Shown one piece after another: positions 8,278 to 17,471 of a stretch of 64,000 nucleotides of DNA. Made by a program: the position numbers and the translations under genes. Every line of letters begins with the position of its first letter. The stretch's first letter is position 1. The DNA comes from JAMXLO01 sp963791495 (GTDB lineage Bacteria; Pseudomonadota; Alphaproteobacteria; Acetobacterales; Acetobacteraceae): assembly GCA_963791495.1 (NCBI GenBank), contig CAWBST010000027.1, positions 248,001-312,000 of the forward strand, written 5' to 3'. The notes beneath the pieces were generated by a model. It saw only the letters and a list, made by a program, of their open reading frames with translations, was not told the DNA's origin and did no database searches.

Positions 8278-9213
8278 ATGACGGCACTCGTTCTGCTCGA
8301 ATTCGACACTGCCGGCATCAAGCAGCCGTCACGCAGCGCCGTCGCCGCGGCATCGAAGCTGGGCGAGGTGCACGCGCTTGTCGCCGGCAGCGGCCTTGAC
8401 GCCGCCGCTCAGGCCGCGGCGAAGCTGCCGGGCGTGGCGAAGGTGCTGGTGGCGGACGCGCCGCCGCTCGATCACCTGCTGGCCGAACCGACCGCCGCGC
8501 TTCTGGTCGCGCTGGCGCCGGGCTACGACCACCTGCTGGCGGCGACCACCGCGGTGGGCAAGAACATCATGCCGCGCGTCGCGGCGCTGCTCGACGTGCA
8601 GCCGATCAGCGACATCGCCGACGTGGTGGATGCCGACACCTTCGTCCGGCCGATCTATGCCGGCAACGGCATGGCGACGGTGAAGTCGGCCGACACGAAG
8701 AAAGTGATCACCGTGCGTGCCGCCAGCTTCGATCCGGTTGCCGCGGAGGGCGGCAATGCGCCGATCGAGCCCGTGTCGATCCCGGACCTGCCCGGCATGT
8801 CGCGCTTCATCTCGGCCGAGCTGTCGAAGAGCGAGCGGCCGGAACTGACGGCGGCACGCGTGGTGATCTCCGGCGGCCGCGGCATGCAGGCCGGCGATAA
8901 TTTTAAGCTTTTGGAACCGATTGCTGATAAGCTCGGAGCCGCGGTCGGGGCATCCCGTGCCGCGGTGGATGCCGGTTTCGTGCCCAACGACTACCAGGTG
9001 GGACAGACCGGAAAGATCGTCGCCCCGGAACTTTACATTGCCGTCGGGATATCCGGTGCCATCCAGCATCTGGCTGGCATGAAGGACAGCAAGGTGATCG
9101 TGGCGATCAACAAGGATGAGGAAGCGCCCATCTTCCAGGTCGCCGACTACGGCCTGGTGGCTGATCTTTTCAAGGCACTGCCGGAGTTGGCAGAGGAACT
9201 GGAGCGCTCCTGA
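8278..9213 (+). CDS. etfA: Electron transfer flavoprotein subunit alpha
   Basis: 311 aa, usual EtfA length. The C-terminal FAD-binding domain is clear: SGGRGMQ, then GASRAAVDAGFVPND, the QVGQTGK signature, and ISGAIQHLAGM with INKDEEAPIFQVADYG. It is partner of EtfB and shares its operon; its TGA is followed immediately by the ATG of the next gene. Confidence 0.97.
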   Translation: MTALVLLEFDTAGIKQPSRSAVAAASKLGEVHALVAGSGLDAAAQAAAKLPGVAKVLVADAPPLDHLLAEPTAALLVALAPGYDHLLAATTAVGKNIMPRVAALLDVQPISDIADVVDADTFVRPIYAGNGMATVKSADTKKVITVRAASFDPVAAEGGNAPIEPVSIPDLPGMSRFISAELSKSERPELTAARVVISGGRGMQAGDNFKLLEPIADKLGAAVGASRAAVDAGFVPNDYQVGQTGKIVAPELYIAVGISGAIQHLAGMKDSKVIVAINKDEEAPIFQVADYGLVADLFKALPELAEELERS

Positions 9214-10143
9214 ATGACCGTAGATGTGAAGCCTTCGCCTGCCGGCGGCACGCTGCTGGCGGAGCCGCCGGAGATCGCCCGTGTCGGTGTGATCGGGGCC
9301 GGGCAGATGGGCAACGGCATCGCGCACGTCTGTGCGCTGGCGGGTCTTCCCGTCACGCTGCTCGACGTGAAGGCGGCGGTGCTGAAGAAGGCGCTGGGAA
9401 CGATCGCCCACAACATGGATCGCCAGGTCAACCGCAGCCTGATCTCGGCCGAGGACCGGGACGAAGCGCTCGCGCGCATCACGACGCGCACCGACTACGA
9501 GGCGTTCGGGGACACCGACTTCGTGATCGAGTCGGCGACCGAGAAGGAGGATGTGAAGCGGACGATCTTCAAGCTGCTGACGCCGCATCTGAAGCCTTCC
9601 TGCCTGCTCGCGTCCAACACTTCGTCGATTTCGATCACCCGGCTTGGCGCGACGACCGACCGGCCGGAGAAGTTCATCGGCATGCACTTCATGAACCCGG
9701 TGCCGGTGATGAAGCTGGTGGAGATCATCCGCGGCATCGCCACCGACGAGCCGACCTTCCAGGCGGTGCGCATCCTGGCCGAGAAGCTGCACAAGACCGC
9801 GGCCGTGGCGGAGGATTTCCCGGCGTTCATCGTCAACCGCATCCTGGTGCCGATGATCAACGAGGCTGTTTACGCGCTGTATGAGGGCGTGGGGTCCGTC
9901 GCCGGCATCGACACATCGATGCGGCTCGGCGCGAACCATCCTATGGGGCCGCTGGAGCTGGCGGACTTCATCGGGCTCGATACCTGCCTGTCGATCATGC
10001 AGGTGCTGTATGAGGGACTTTCCGATTCCAAGTACCGGCCGTGCCCGCTGCTGGTGAAGTATGTCGAGGCAGGGTGGCTGGGGCGGAAGACCAACCGCGG
10101 CTTCTACGACTACACAGTGACCCCGCCGCGACCGACGAGGTAG
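9214..10143 (+). CDS. 3-hydroxybutyryl-CoA dehydrogenase
   Basis: 309 aa NAD(P)-dependent 3-hydroxyacyl-CoA dehydrogenase. The Rossmann motif is GVIGAGQMGNGIAHV (about 26-40). Catalytic region: Ser in ASNTSSISIT, His in GMHFMNPVPVM, and Glu in VEII. The C-terminal dimer domain includes FIVNRILVPMINEAV. About 20 residues precede the Rossmann fold, so it is slightly longer than the usual 282-290 aa. It oxidises or reduces 3-hydroxybutyryl-CoA in beta-oxidation or PHB-linked metabolism. It abuts etfA without a gap. Confidence 0.94.
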   Translation: MTVDVKPSPAGGTLLAEPPEIARVGVIGAGQMGNGIAHVCALAGLPVTLLDVKAAVLKKALGTIAHNMDRQVNRSLISAEDRDEALARITTRTDYEAFGDTDFVIESATEKEDVKRTIFKLLTPHLKPSCLLASNTSSISITRLGATTDRPEKFIGMHFMNPVPVMKLVEIIRGIATDEPTFQAVRILAEKLHKTAAVAEDFPAFIVNRILVPMINEAVYALYEGVGSVAGIDTSMRLGANHPMGPLELADFIGLDTCLSIMQVLYEGLSDSKYRPCPLLVKYVEAGWLGRKTNRGFYDYTVTPPRPTR

Positions 10144-10176
10144 GGCCAAGCCCGCCCCGCTCAGCCCGATAGTGCT

Positions 10177-10497
10177 CTAGCGCCGCGAACGCCGACGCAT
10201 CGCTCTGACGGACACGAGCAAGATGCCAATGGCGGCTCGGAAGATGAGGATGGCCAAGGTCACTTGAACCCAGATGCCGAAATTGCCGATCGTTGATTCG
10301 ATCCGATCTCCCCATGGGTATGGAAGCCGCGCGCAACTGGCTTCGACGAACGCATCGACGCTTCGCTTCCACCAGGTAAGGTACTCGGGCTTGTTCAGCC
10401 AAAGGTAACCGCCGGCACCCACAACGATCAGTGCAGTCCACAATCGAAAGAGTTGAACCCGGAGCCATACCCAGCTCGCTGCAAGAATTTGCCTCAT
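10177..10497 (-). CDS. Small two-helix membrane protein, unknown function
   Basis: 106 aa with an N-terminal hydrophobic helix (RLWTALIVVGAGGYLWL) and a C-terminal one (VQVTLAILIFRAAIGILLVSV) followed by a basic tail RAMRRRSRR that would stay in the cytoplasm. The middle (about 40-65) is polar with one Cys. I know no family. It is convergent with the etf operon and has no obvious partner; the 132 bp between it and the cyclase gene end show nothing I can name. Confidence 0.55.
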   Translation of the reverse strand: MRQILAASWVWLRVQLFRLWTALIVVGAGGYLWLNKPEYLTWWKRSVDAFVEASCARLPYPWGDRIESTIGNFGIWVQVTLAILIFRAAIGILLVSVRAMRRRSRR

Positions 10498-10629
10498 CGA
10501 AACCTATTCGGCATCAGCGCGGTCTGACGCGGGCGTTCGCGCTCTGCCATGCTGCCTCCACGCCCCCGTTGCCCCGGTCGGCACGAACGGCGTCGCGCCA
10601 CCGATGTAGTCGAAGGTCCAAATCCGCTT

Positions 10630-13600
10630 TCATCTATCGGACTGTACAAGCACCTCCCGCGCTTCCCGAAGATCGGGGAGCGTCAGGCCTTCGGTGAACC
10701 ACGCATGCACCGGTTCCAGCACAACGCGGGCATCGGCGCGTCTGCCTTGCGTCAACCAGAGACGGGCAAGGCCCGTGCACGACTGCAGCTCGAACAGCTT
10801 CGCCGACTGGTTCCGCGCAATGTCGATCGCGTGCCTGAATTCGCATTCCGCGGCAGCGATGTCGGCATCCGGACCGGATGCCAGCACCATGGCCTTCCTG
10901 CACCGTATCCTGGCATCGAATGCCGCTACACCCGAGCGAGCCGACGTCAGCAATGTCTGATCCAGCAGCTCGATCGCCTCCGACGATCGGCCGGCCCACG
11001 CGAGCACATCCGCCATCAGTCCATTGACGTAAGCCGCTTCCCGTTGCCACCCGAGCGAAACCAGTACCGCAAGCGCTTCCGACAGTGTGCTCAGCCCGGC
11101 CGTGACCTCACCCTGCCGCGCGGCGAGCCAGCCCAAAAGGCATTGGCCAAGCGCCAGGTATTGCGGAAACCCCTGCTCTCCCGCCGCGGCGAGAAGCGTA
11201 TCCACGTGGTGCCGGCATCGCACGTCGTCGCCGATCGTCTGAAAGGTCCGCGCCGACGTCGACAGCGCCATCGAATATGCCAGCGACGCAACGCCGAGTG
11301 GCCGGGCGCGTGCGACCGCCTGCTCGGCGTGCCCAATTGCCTGCTCGGGATAACCAAGATGCGCCAGCGTGTTGGCGAGATACGCCGCCGCGGCGACGTC
11401 CGGCGAGGACGTGATCGCGAAGTCCGGCAGGTCTCTGTCACCTTCGCCGCAAAGCTCGAGCGCTCGCGAGAGGCTGTCCCGTGCCGCATCGAGGCGCCCC
11501 TGGTGAAAGGTCAGGATGCCAAGCCTGACATGCCCAGCGATCGCTATCGGCGTGCTCTGAGTCGCTTCGGCAAGCCCGAGCAGATCGTCGCTGATCTTCT
11601 GCACGGATTGCAGCTCGCTGCGGCTCATGGCGACGGCGCCGAGTGCGAAGAGAGAACGCGCCAGCATCTCGGGGTCACCGAGTTCACGGCAGACCGCGAC
11701 AGCACGATCGAACAGGCTCCATGCCTCCGGATCGGATTGTCCCTTGATCGCGATCAGCAGTCTGCCGAGAGCGATCAGCAACTCGGCTTCGAGCAACTGC
11801 CGATCCGGGCCGTTCGGCATGCTGCGGGCGAACTGCAGCCCTCTCTGCAGGTGATTTTTTGTCTCGGCCAGACCAGCGCGTTGCGCGGAACGCTCCCCGG
11901 CGGCGCGGTAGTAGTGCGCAGCCTTGGCGATCAGGCCCGCCTGCGCGCAATGGTGCCCAATGCGGCCGGATCTCATGATCCCGACGCTGCTGTCGGTCTC
12001 GACAGCGGTGACGACCGAAGCGTGTATCTCGGCACGCCTGTTGCGGGGCAGGCTCTCATAGGCCACGTCCCGTACGAGAGCGTGCTTGAAGGCATAGATC
12101 GCGTCGGGTCCGACGCCCTGCTGGAACGCAAGACCAGATGCGACAAGCTCCTGCAGTCCTTGTGCGAGCAGGTGCTCCGGCAGGTTGGCGATGGCGGCCA
12201 GCAGCGCGTAGGAGAAGTTCCGGCCGATCACCGCGCTGATCTGCGCGACCTCCTTCGCCATCGGAAGCCGATCGAGGCGCGCCATGAGTGATCCCTGCAG
12301 CGTGCTGGGAACCGCGATCGCCTCGGTTGTGTCTGGGTGGCTTCGTGTCTCTTCAAGGACCGCCTTGGTCATCTCCTCGATGAACAACGGAACGCCGTCG
12401 GTCTGCCGAATGATGTGATCGCGCAGCGCCGGCGGCAAAATCTGCTGCGCGGCGATCTGGCCGGCGAGCGCCTCGGAATGATGCCGGTCAAGCCGCCCCA
12501 GCGTCAGCAAAGTGACGTTCGGCCGGCCGGTCCAGGGCGGGATGAATTCCGGACGGAACGAGACAATCCGGAACACAGGCAGGCCGGCCAGACGGTCGAT
12601 GCCGGCCTGGACAAGCTGCAGCGTGGTCGGGTCGGCCCAGTGCGCATCTTCGAACATGATCAGCACCGGCCGTGCCTTTGCCAGGTCTGCCAGCCGCCGG
12701 ATCAGCATGTCGAAGGTCTTTTCCTTCTGACGCTGTGCGCTGAGGTCGAGGCCGGGGTGGCGGTCACCAAGCGGAACGGAAAGCATGGCGGCGAGCAGGG
12801 GAAGATCGTCCGGTTCAAGACCGCGGGACGCCACGATCGCCTCAAGCTTGCGCAGCCTGTCCTCCGGCGTGTCAGTGCGCGCGAACCCGGCCTCGCGTTC
12901 CCACCGCGAGATGATCGGATAGAGCGCGTCGTCCTGGTGATGTGGCGAGCAGAAATACCGCAGGCTGAAGTGCCGCTCGTTCGCCAGCCGCTCCTCCAGC
13001 GCGGCGAGCAGTCGCGACTTGCCGATCCCCGGCTCGCCGGAGATCAGCACCACGCGGCCATCGCCGGAGACGGTTCGCCGCCATTGGCGCAGCAGGAATT
13101 CCAACTCGTCATCACGCCCCACGATCGGCGCCGGCGCACCGCTGAAGAGCGCCTCCGATCGGCCGGAAAGCGCAGTCTCCCGGTGCACGCGCCAGACCCG
13201 CTGCGGCGCAGCGAAGCCTTTCAGTTCGACCTGCCCGAGGTCCTCCGTCTCGAACAGCAGGCTCACCTGGGCATGCGTGGCATCACTGACCAGGATCGCG
13301 TCGGGCTTCGCCAGTGCCTGCAGCCGGGCGGCCAGGTGCAGGGTCTTGCCCACGGCCATCTGCTCCGTCACCGCTCCGGCACCCAGGAGGTCGCCGATCA
13401 CGACAAGGCCGCTCGCAATGCCGACGCGTACCGAGAAGTGGTGCGTACGCGTCGTTTCGATGATCGCGAGGCCCGCCCGCACCGCACTTTCGGCGTGTGC
13501 CTCGTCCGCATGTGGCCAGCCGAAATAGACCAGCAGGCCGTCGCCGACAACGCGGGCAACATATCCGCCGGTCGCCGTCACCGCCGCCGTGACGTTCATC

Positions 13601-13950
13601 TGGTATGTGCTCAGAAGATCACGCATCTCTTCGGGATCGAGCTGGGTCGACAGCGGCGTCGAGCCGACGATGTCGCAGAACAGCGCGGTTATCTGGCGGC
13701 GCTCCGCCGATGAGCCCGGCCCCTGTCCGCGGTCGTTGGCAGCGGCCTCGAACAGTGGTGCCCCGGCCGGACCGCGCAGCGCCTCTATCGCGACGAGCAG
13801 CCGCCGGCGATGGCCGACCAGGGTGATGCCGAGTTCCCTGAGGTCGTCGCTGGTGAGATGCGGCAGGACATCTGCCGAAATGTCGTGTTCGGCGAATACC
13901 TGGGCGTACTGCTCCAGGCCGATCTGTCGTAGCCAGTCTTCGACATTCAT
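10630..13950 (-). CDS. SAM-domain class III nucleotide cyclase with AAA ATPase and TPRs
   Basis: 1106 aa multidomain signalling protein. Residues 1-62 form a SAM domain (WLRQIGLEQYAQVF). A class III cyclase domain (about 82-250) holds the metal Asp residues in FCDIVGS and GDGLLVYFG. A STAND-like ATPase follows, with Walker A GEPGIGKS near 300 and Walker B VLIMFEDAHW; the C-terminal 500 residues are helical TPR-like repeats. This architecture is common in alphaproteobacteria, usually annotated as adenylate/guanylate cyclase, and the ligand is unknown. The ATG lies 11 bp after the 3' end of tRNA-Gly on the same strand, and I see no good ribosome binding site, so its expression may depend on tRNA read-through. 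Confidence 0.92.
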   Translation of the reverse strand: MNVEDWLRQIGLEQYAQVFAEHDISADVLPHLTSDDLRELGITLVGHRRRLLVAIEALRGPAGAPLFEAAANDRGQGPGSSAERRQITALFCDIVGSTPLSTQLDPEEMRDLLSTYQMNVTAAVTATGGYVARVVGDGLLVYFGWPHADEAHAESAVRAGLAIIETTRTHHFSVRVGIASGLVVIGDLLGAGAVTEQMAVGKTLHLAARLQALAKPDAILVSDATHAQVSLLFETEDLGQVELKGFAAPQRVWRVHRETALSGRSEALFSGAPAPIVGRDDELEFLLRQWRRTVSGDGRVVLISGEPGIGKSRLLAALEERLANERHFSLRYFCSPHHQDDALYPIISRWEREAGFARTDTPEDRLRKLEAIVASRGLEPDDLPLLAAMLSVPLGDRHPGLDLSAQRQKEKTFDMLIRRLADLAKARPVLIMFEDAHWADPTTLQLVQAGIDRLAGLPVFRIVSFRPEFIPPWTGRPNVTLLTLGRLDRHHSEALAGQIAAQQILPPALRDHIIRQTDGVPLFIEEMTKAVLEETRSHPDTTEAIAVPSTLQGSLMARLDRLPMAKEVAQISAVIGRNFSYALLAAIANLPEHLLAQGLQELVASGLAFQQGVGPDAIYAFKHALVRDVAYESLPRNRRAEIHASVVTAVETDSSVGIMRSGRIGHHCAQAGLIAKAAHYYRAAGERSAQRAGLAETKNHLQRGLQFARSMPNGPDRQLLEAELLIALGRLLIAIKGQSDPEAWSLFDRAVAVCRELGDPEMLARSLFALGAVAMSRSELQSVQKISDDLLGLAEATQSTPIAIAGHVRLGILTFHQGRLDAARDSLSRALELCGEGDRDLPDFAITSSPDVAAAAYLANTLAHLGYPEQAIGHAEQAVARARPLGVASLAYSMALSTSARTFQTIGDDVRCRHHVDTLLAAAGEQGFPQYLALGQCLLGWLAARQGEVTAGLSTLSEALAVLVSLGWQREAAYVNGLMADVLAWAGRSSEAIELLDQTLLTSARSGVAAFDARIRCRKAMVLASGPDADIAAAECEFRHAIDIARNQSAKLFELQSCTGLARLWLTQGRRADARVVLEPVHAWFTEGLTLPDLREAREVLVQSDR

Positions 13951-13961
13951 GGTCGGTTGGT

Positions 13962-14035
13962 TGGAGCGGGTGAAGGGAATCGAACCCTCGTATGCAGCTT
14001 GGGAAGCTGCCGTTCTACCATTGAACTACACCCGC
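13962..14035 (-). tRNA. tRNA-Gly (CCC)
   Basis: A 74-nt cloverleaf on the minus strand. The acceptor stem GCGGGTG pairs with CACCCGC. The D arm is GTTCAATGGTAGAAC; the anticodon stem GCAGC/GCTGC encloses loop TTCCCAA, giving anticodon CCC. The T arm is GAGGG-TTCGATT-CCCTT, and the 3' CCA is encoded. Its 3' end lies 11 bp upstream of the cyclase gene. Confidence 0.97.
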
Positions 14036-14133
14036 ACGGGCTCGCCCGCTGTGTAGCGCGTCACGGGCACCATCACCACCCCTGCAGCGCCTCCACTTCC
14101 CCGCACGCTCCCGCCAGAACCCAAGACCATGCG

Positions 14134-14688
14134 TCATCCGAATGCCGGATATTCCGCCCGATCCTCCAGCGCGGCGCTGCCCTCGGTTGGCAACGCCACG
14201 TAGTGGTTCAGCGCGGCGTTGATATCGCCTTCCCACGTCTCGCGCGGCAGTTCGTAAAGCAGTTCCACGCTGTAACCGTTGGGGTCGCGGATATACAGGC
14301 TATGCGTCATGCCGTGCTCGACGCGGCGCTCGAACGCCACGCCACGGCTTTGCAGGAACGCAAGCTGCCGCAGCCAGGACTCGCGATCCGGCAGGGCGAT
14401 CGCGACATGACCGATCGGATTCGGTCCCTCCGGCTGAGCGAGATCGGGTGTATCGACCAGCGCGATGTCGTGATGGTGCATCCTGCCGTCACGCACGCCG
14501 CTGTAGAACCGCATGGCGCCACGCTGCACCCCACCCAGGCGCGGCGGTACCTCGCCGACCTGATGGAACCCAAGCATCTCGGTCCAGAACCGGTGCGATG
14601 CCTCGATGTCGCGAACATTCAGCACGAGGTGGTTGAGGCCGACCGGCGTCACTGCGGCAGCAGGGCTCGATGGGACTATATCGTTCAT
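14134..14688 (-). CDS. VOC family (glyoxalase/dioxygenase-like) protein
   Basis: 184 aa vicinal-oxygen-chelate fold protein. The paired beta-alpha-beta modules show metal-ligand candidates: His in LNHLVLNV, His in MHHHDIALV, and Glu in NGYSVELLYELP. The sequence GHVAIALPDRESW marks the second module. It resembles catechol 2,3-dioxygenase-like VOC enzymes. I prefer ATG 14688, which has GGAGG seven bases upstream; an upstream in-frame ATG would add ten residues. It is divergent from the EAL gene. Substrate not predictable. Confidence 0.86.
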   Translation of the reverse strand: MNDIVPSSPAAAVTPVGLNHLVLNVRDIEASHRFWTEMLGFHQVGEVPPRLGGVQRGAMRFYSGVRDGRMHHHDIALVDTPDLAQPEGPNPIGHVAIALPDRESWLRQLAFLQSRGVAFERRVEHGMTHSLYIRDPNGYSVELLYELPRETWEGDINAALNHYVALPTEGSAALEDRAEYPAFG

Positions 14689-14779
14689 GTGGAAACCTCC
14701 CGAGATCATCGCAACCAAACCCTAACCATCGCCGCGATACAATACGGCAGGCCCAGACACGCGGCCCAGTGGCGAACCA

Positions 14780-16486
14780 GTGACCAAACGATGTGACGAT
14801 CCGGGCGGGACATCCCCAGCCGCGTCGGAAGGTCGGCAGCCCTCTGCCGCACTCATCCGGCGTCTGCGCAAGGACCGTGACCGCCACGTCGCGTTCGCCT
14901 TCGCGGCTGCCGATCTGCTCATCGAGGTGGGCAGTGACGACATCGTCGTTGCCGCCGCCGGCGCCGGCCACGCCGTGCTGGGTATCGACCTGGACGACCT
15001 GATCGGCAGGCCGATCGTTGATTTTGTCACCACACCGGACCAACCGCTTGCCCGCAGACTGCTCAAGCACGTCGCGACGCAGTATCGCCTCGATCCCGCG
15101 CTGATCCGCCTGGCTCACGCCGATGGGACTGCCAACGGTGTCCTGCTCGGCCTGTGCCGGTTGCCCGACCGAGGCGACGCCAAGTTTCTGAGCATGGCGC
15201 TGGTGCCCAAGGCACTCGCCCCAATTGCGCGGCCTCGCGATGAGGCAACCGGCCTGCTGACGTCGGATTCGCTCCACGCCGCCGCGCAGCGTCTAACGCA
15301 TGACGATGCGGCTGGTGCACAGCAGCTGCAGCTCGTGCAGCTTGATGGACTTTCCGGCGTGGCCAGGCAGTTGCCGGCCGACCAGGCGGCGATGCTGATG
15401 CAGGAGATCGGTGCGGCCCTGCGCGCAGCCTCCGTCGGCGACGTCGCGGGCCGCCTGGGCGACGATGCGTTTGGCCTTGTGGCGAAAGTGGGACGCGATT
15501 CCAATCGCGACGCCGTTCTGGCGGCCGAGCTTGCCGACGCGATCCGCGAGGCAGGCATAGCCGATGGCCAGATTCAGTCCAGCGTCGCCGGGATCGATCT
15601 TCCCGTCGGGGGTCTCAGCAACACCGATGTCGGGCAGGCGCTCACTTACGCGATGAACAGCTTCGCCAGGTCGGCCGGCGATGACTTCAACATCCACACG
15701 CTGCAGGCGGGACTTGTTCAGGTGCTGAACCGAACCGTCGCACGGGTCGCAGAGACCCGACGGATGCTGACGGACGAACGGCTCTCGCTGGTGTATCAGC
15801 CGGTCGTCGACCTTACGACGCGGACGATCCACCACTATGAGGCCCTGCTGCGCTTCCCTGACGGAGCGAGCACCTTCGAGACCGTCGTCTTCACCGAGGA
15901 CACTGGCCTCATCATGGACCTCGACCTGATCGTATGCCGGCAGGCAATCGAGGCACTGAAGCGCAGCGTCGATGCGAGTGTGGCGGTCAATATGTCGGGA
16001 CGATCCATCCAGAATGACAGCTTTCGTCATGCCCTGATCGAGCTCACCGGATCACTCGGCGCTCTGCGCAACCGCCTGTTGTTCGAACTGACCGAATCGT
16101 CCGAGATCGCCGACATGACGGAAGCCGAGCTGTTCCTTGCCCGGCTCAGGCGCGCGGGGCATGCGGTGTGTCTGGATGACTTTGGCGCCGGCGCAACCGC
16201 CTACAACTATCTGCGGCGCTTCGATGTCGACTTCCTCAAGATCGATGGGCCGTTCCTCAAGGCGGCCGGCGGTCGAGGTCGCGAACGTGCGCTGATCCGG
16301 TCTATCTGCACGCTGTGCGGAGAGATCGGCTGCAAGGTCATCGGCGAAATGATCGAGGATGAGGACGCGGCCTTTCTATCTGCGAGCCTGGGGATAGAGC
16401 TCGGCCAGGGCTGGCTGTTCGGCAAACCGCTTGAGGCGCTGCCCAGATCGCTCGGTCGCAAGGGCGCCATCGAGACCTGGAAGTAG
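14780..16486 (+). CDS. EAL-domain c-di-GMP phosphodiesterase with degenerate GGDEF
   Basis: 568 aa. An N-terminal PAS-like region (about 35-120) is followed by a GGDEF-type fold in which the active motif is replaced by RLGDDAF, so cyclase activity is unlikely. The C-terminal EAL domain (about 320-560) keeps the catalytic set: YEALLRF, the Asn of VAVNMSG, FELTESSE, DDFGAG, the Lys of FLKIDG, GEMIED and GQGWLFGKP. I therefore expect c-di-GMP hydrolysis. No transmembrane segment is seen, so it is cytoplasmic. The start is uncertain: GTG 14780 is the furthest in-frame start before the divergent gene. Confidence 0.9.
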   Translation: MTKRCDDPGGTSPAASEGRQPSAALIRRLRKDRDRHVAFAFAAADLLIEVGSDDIVVAAAGAGHAVLGIDLDDLIGRPIVDFVTTPDQPLARRLLKHVATQYRLDPALIRLAHADGTANGVLLGLCRLPDRGDAKFLSMALVPKALAPIARPRDEATGLLTSDSLHAAAQRLTHDDAAGAQQLQLVQLDGLSGVARQLPADQAAMLMQEIGAALRAASVGDVAGRLGDDAFGLVAKVGRDSNRDAVLAAELADAIREAGIADGQIQSSVAGIDLPVGGLSNTDVGQALTYAMNSFARSAGDDFNIHTLQAGLVQVLNRTVARVAETRRMLTDERLSLVYQPVVDLTTRTIHHYEALLRFPDGASTFETVVFTEDTGLIMDLDLIVCRQAIEALKRSVDASVAVNMSGRSIQNDSFRHALIELTGSLGALRNRLLFELTESSEIADMTEAELFLARLRRAGHAVCLDDFGAGATAYNYLRRFDVDFLKIDGPFLKAAGGRGRERALIRSICTLCGEIGCKVIGEMIEDEDAAFLSASLGIELGQGWLFGKPLEALPRSLGRKGAIETWK

Positions 16487-16518
16487 GCACGCCGCGCGGG
16501 AGCCCGTGGGCCACTGCG

Positions 16519-17457
16519 CTACCATCCCAGCGAGGCGCGAATCGTCGCCACTGCCTCCAGATGGCGCTCGTGCTCGCCGGCGAAGCGCAGCACGAGGTCT
16601 GTCGCTCCGGCCTTCGCATAACCGTCGAGCCACGCTGCGAGGCCCTCCGTTGGTCCGGAATAGACCGCCTGCCGGCGCCGCAGCACCGCGGCCGGCGCGC
16701 CATAGTACCCTTTCAGGAACGCGTCCATTCGCGTCGCCGCGCGGTCCGCATCGTCATCGATGGTGAGCGTCAGGTACATCGCTGCCGACAGCCGCGCCGG
16801 ATCGCGACCTGCCGCACGGGCGATCGCCTGCACTTCGCGCCACTGAGCGGCGAACTCCGATGCGTCCGGCGCGTTGGGGAACCAGCCGTCGAACCACTTT
16901 CCCACACGCTCCAGGCTCGCCGGCGTGTTGCCGCCGATCCAGATCGGCGGACCTCCGGGCCTGTGCGGCACCGGAGCCAAGACACCGGCGCTCACCGGCC
17001 AGCGTCCATCCCAGTCCACCGCCTCGCCGCTCCACAGCGCACGGCACAGCCGCAGGCCTTCCATCATGCGCCCGACGCGCTTCTCGAACGGCACGCCGCA
17101 GGCGGCGAATTCGGCGCGGATGTTCGGCACGTCGCTCGCGATGCCGACGCCGAGGATGAACCGCCCCTCCGAGACTTGGTCCAGCGTCGCCACCTGGTGC
17201 GCCAGCAGCACCGGGTTGCGCAGCGCGGGCAGCAGCACCGCGGTGCCGAGTGCCACCCGCGGCACCCGTCCGGCCACGCCGGCGAGCAAGGTCAACGGAT
17301 CGTGCCGCGGGCGTGCCAGCACCGAGTCGCCCGCCCAAACCAAGTCATAGCCCAGTGCCTCAGCGCGCGTTGCCAGATCCAGTAGCGGCGCGGCATCCGG
17401 CTGGCCCTCCATGATCTGCTCGCGCGTCGGCAGCAGGTATCCGATCCTCGGCGGCAT
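16519..17457 (-). CDS. LLM-class flavin-dependent oxidoreductase
   Basis: 312 aa luciferase-like monooxygenase. Family features: the N-terminal strand RIGYLLPTRE, ALGYDLVWAGDSV, LLAGVAGRVPRVALGTAVLLP, and the segment GRFILGVGIASD. These proteins bind FMN or F420 in a TIM barrel and oxidise small substrates. ATG 17457 has GGGAGGCCGGAG in front. It is 14 bp downstream of the YcaQ-like gene on the same strand, so the pair plus ArsC may be one transcript. Confidence 0.9.
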   Translation of the reverse strand: MPPRIGYLLPTREQIMEGQPDAAPLLDLATRAEALGYDLVWAGDSVLARPRHDPLTLLAGVAGRVPRVALGTAVLLPALRNPVLLAHQVATLDQVSEGRFILGVGIASDVPNIRAEFAACGVPFEKRVGRMMEGLRLCRALWSGEAVDWDGRWPVSAGVLAPVPHRPGGPPIWIGGNTPASLERVGKWFDGWFPNAPDASEFAAQWREVQAIARAAGRDPARLSAAMYLTLTIDDDADRAATRMDAFLKGYYGAPAAVLRRRQAVYSGPTEGLAAWLDGYAKAGATDLVLRFAGEHERHLEAVATIRASLGW

Positions 17458-17471
17458 CTCCGGCCTCCCGG

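Noticed and set aside
8329..10149. A 606-codon minus-strand open stretch opposite etfA and hbd
   Set aside because: Antisense shadow: rich in His/Arg/Gly, no family motifs, and the plus-strand genes are unambiguous.
10549..12291. A 580-codon plus-strand open stretch opposite the cyclase gene
   Set aside because: Antisense shadow; the minus-strand TPR region is coherent and this strand shows no family motif.
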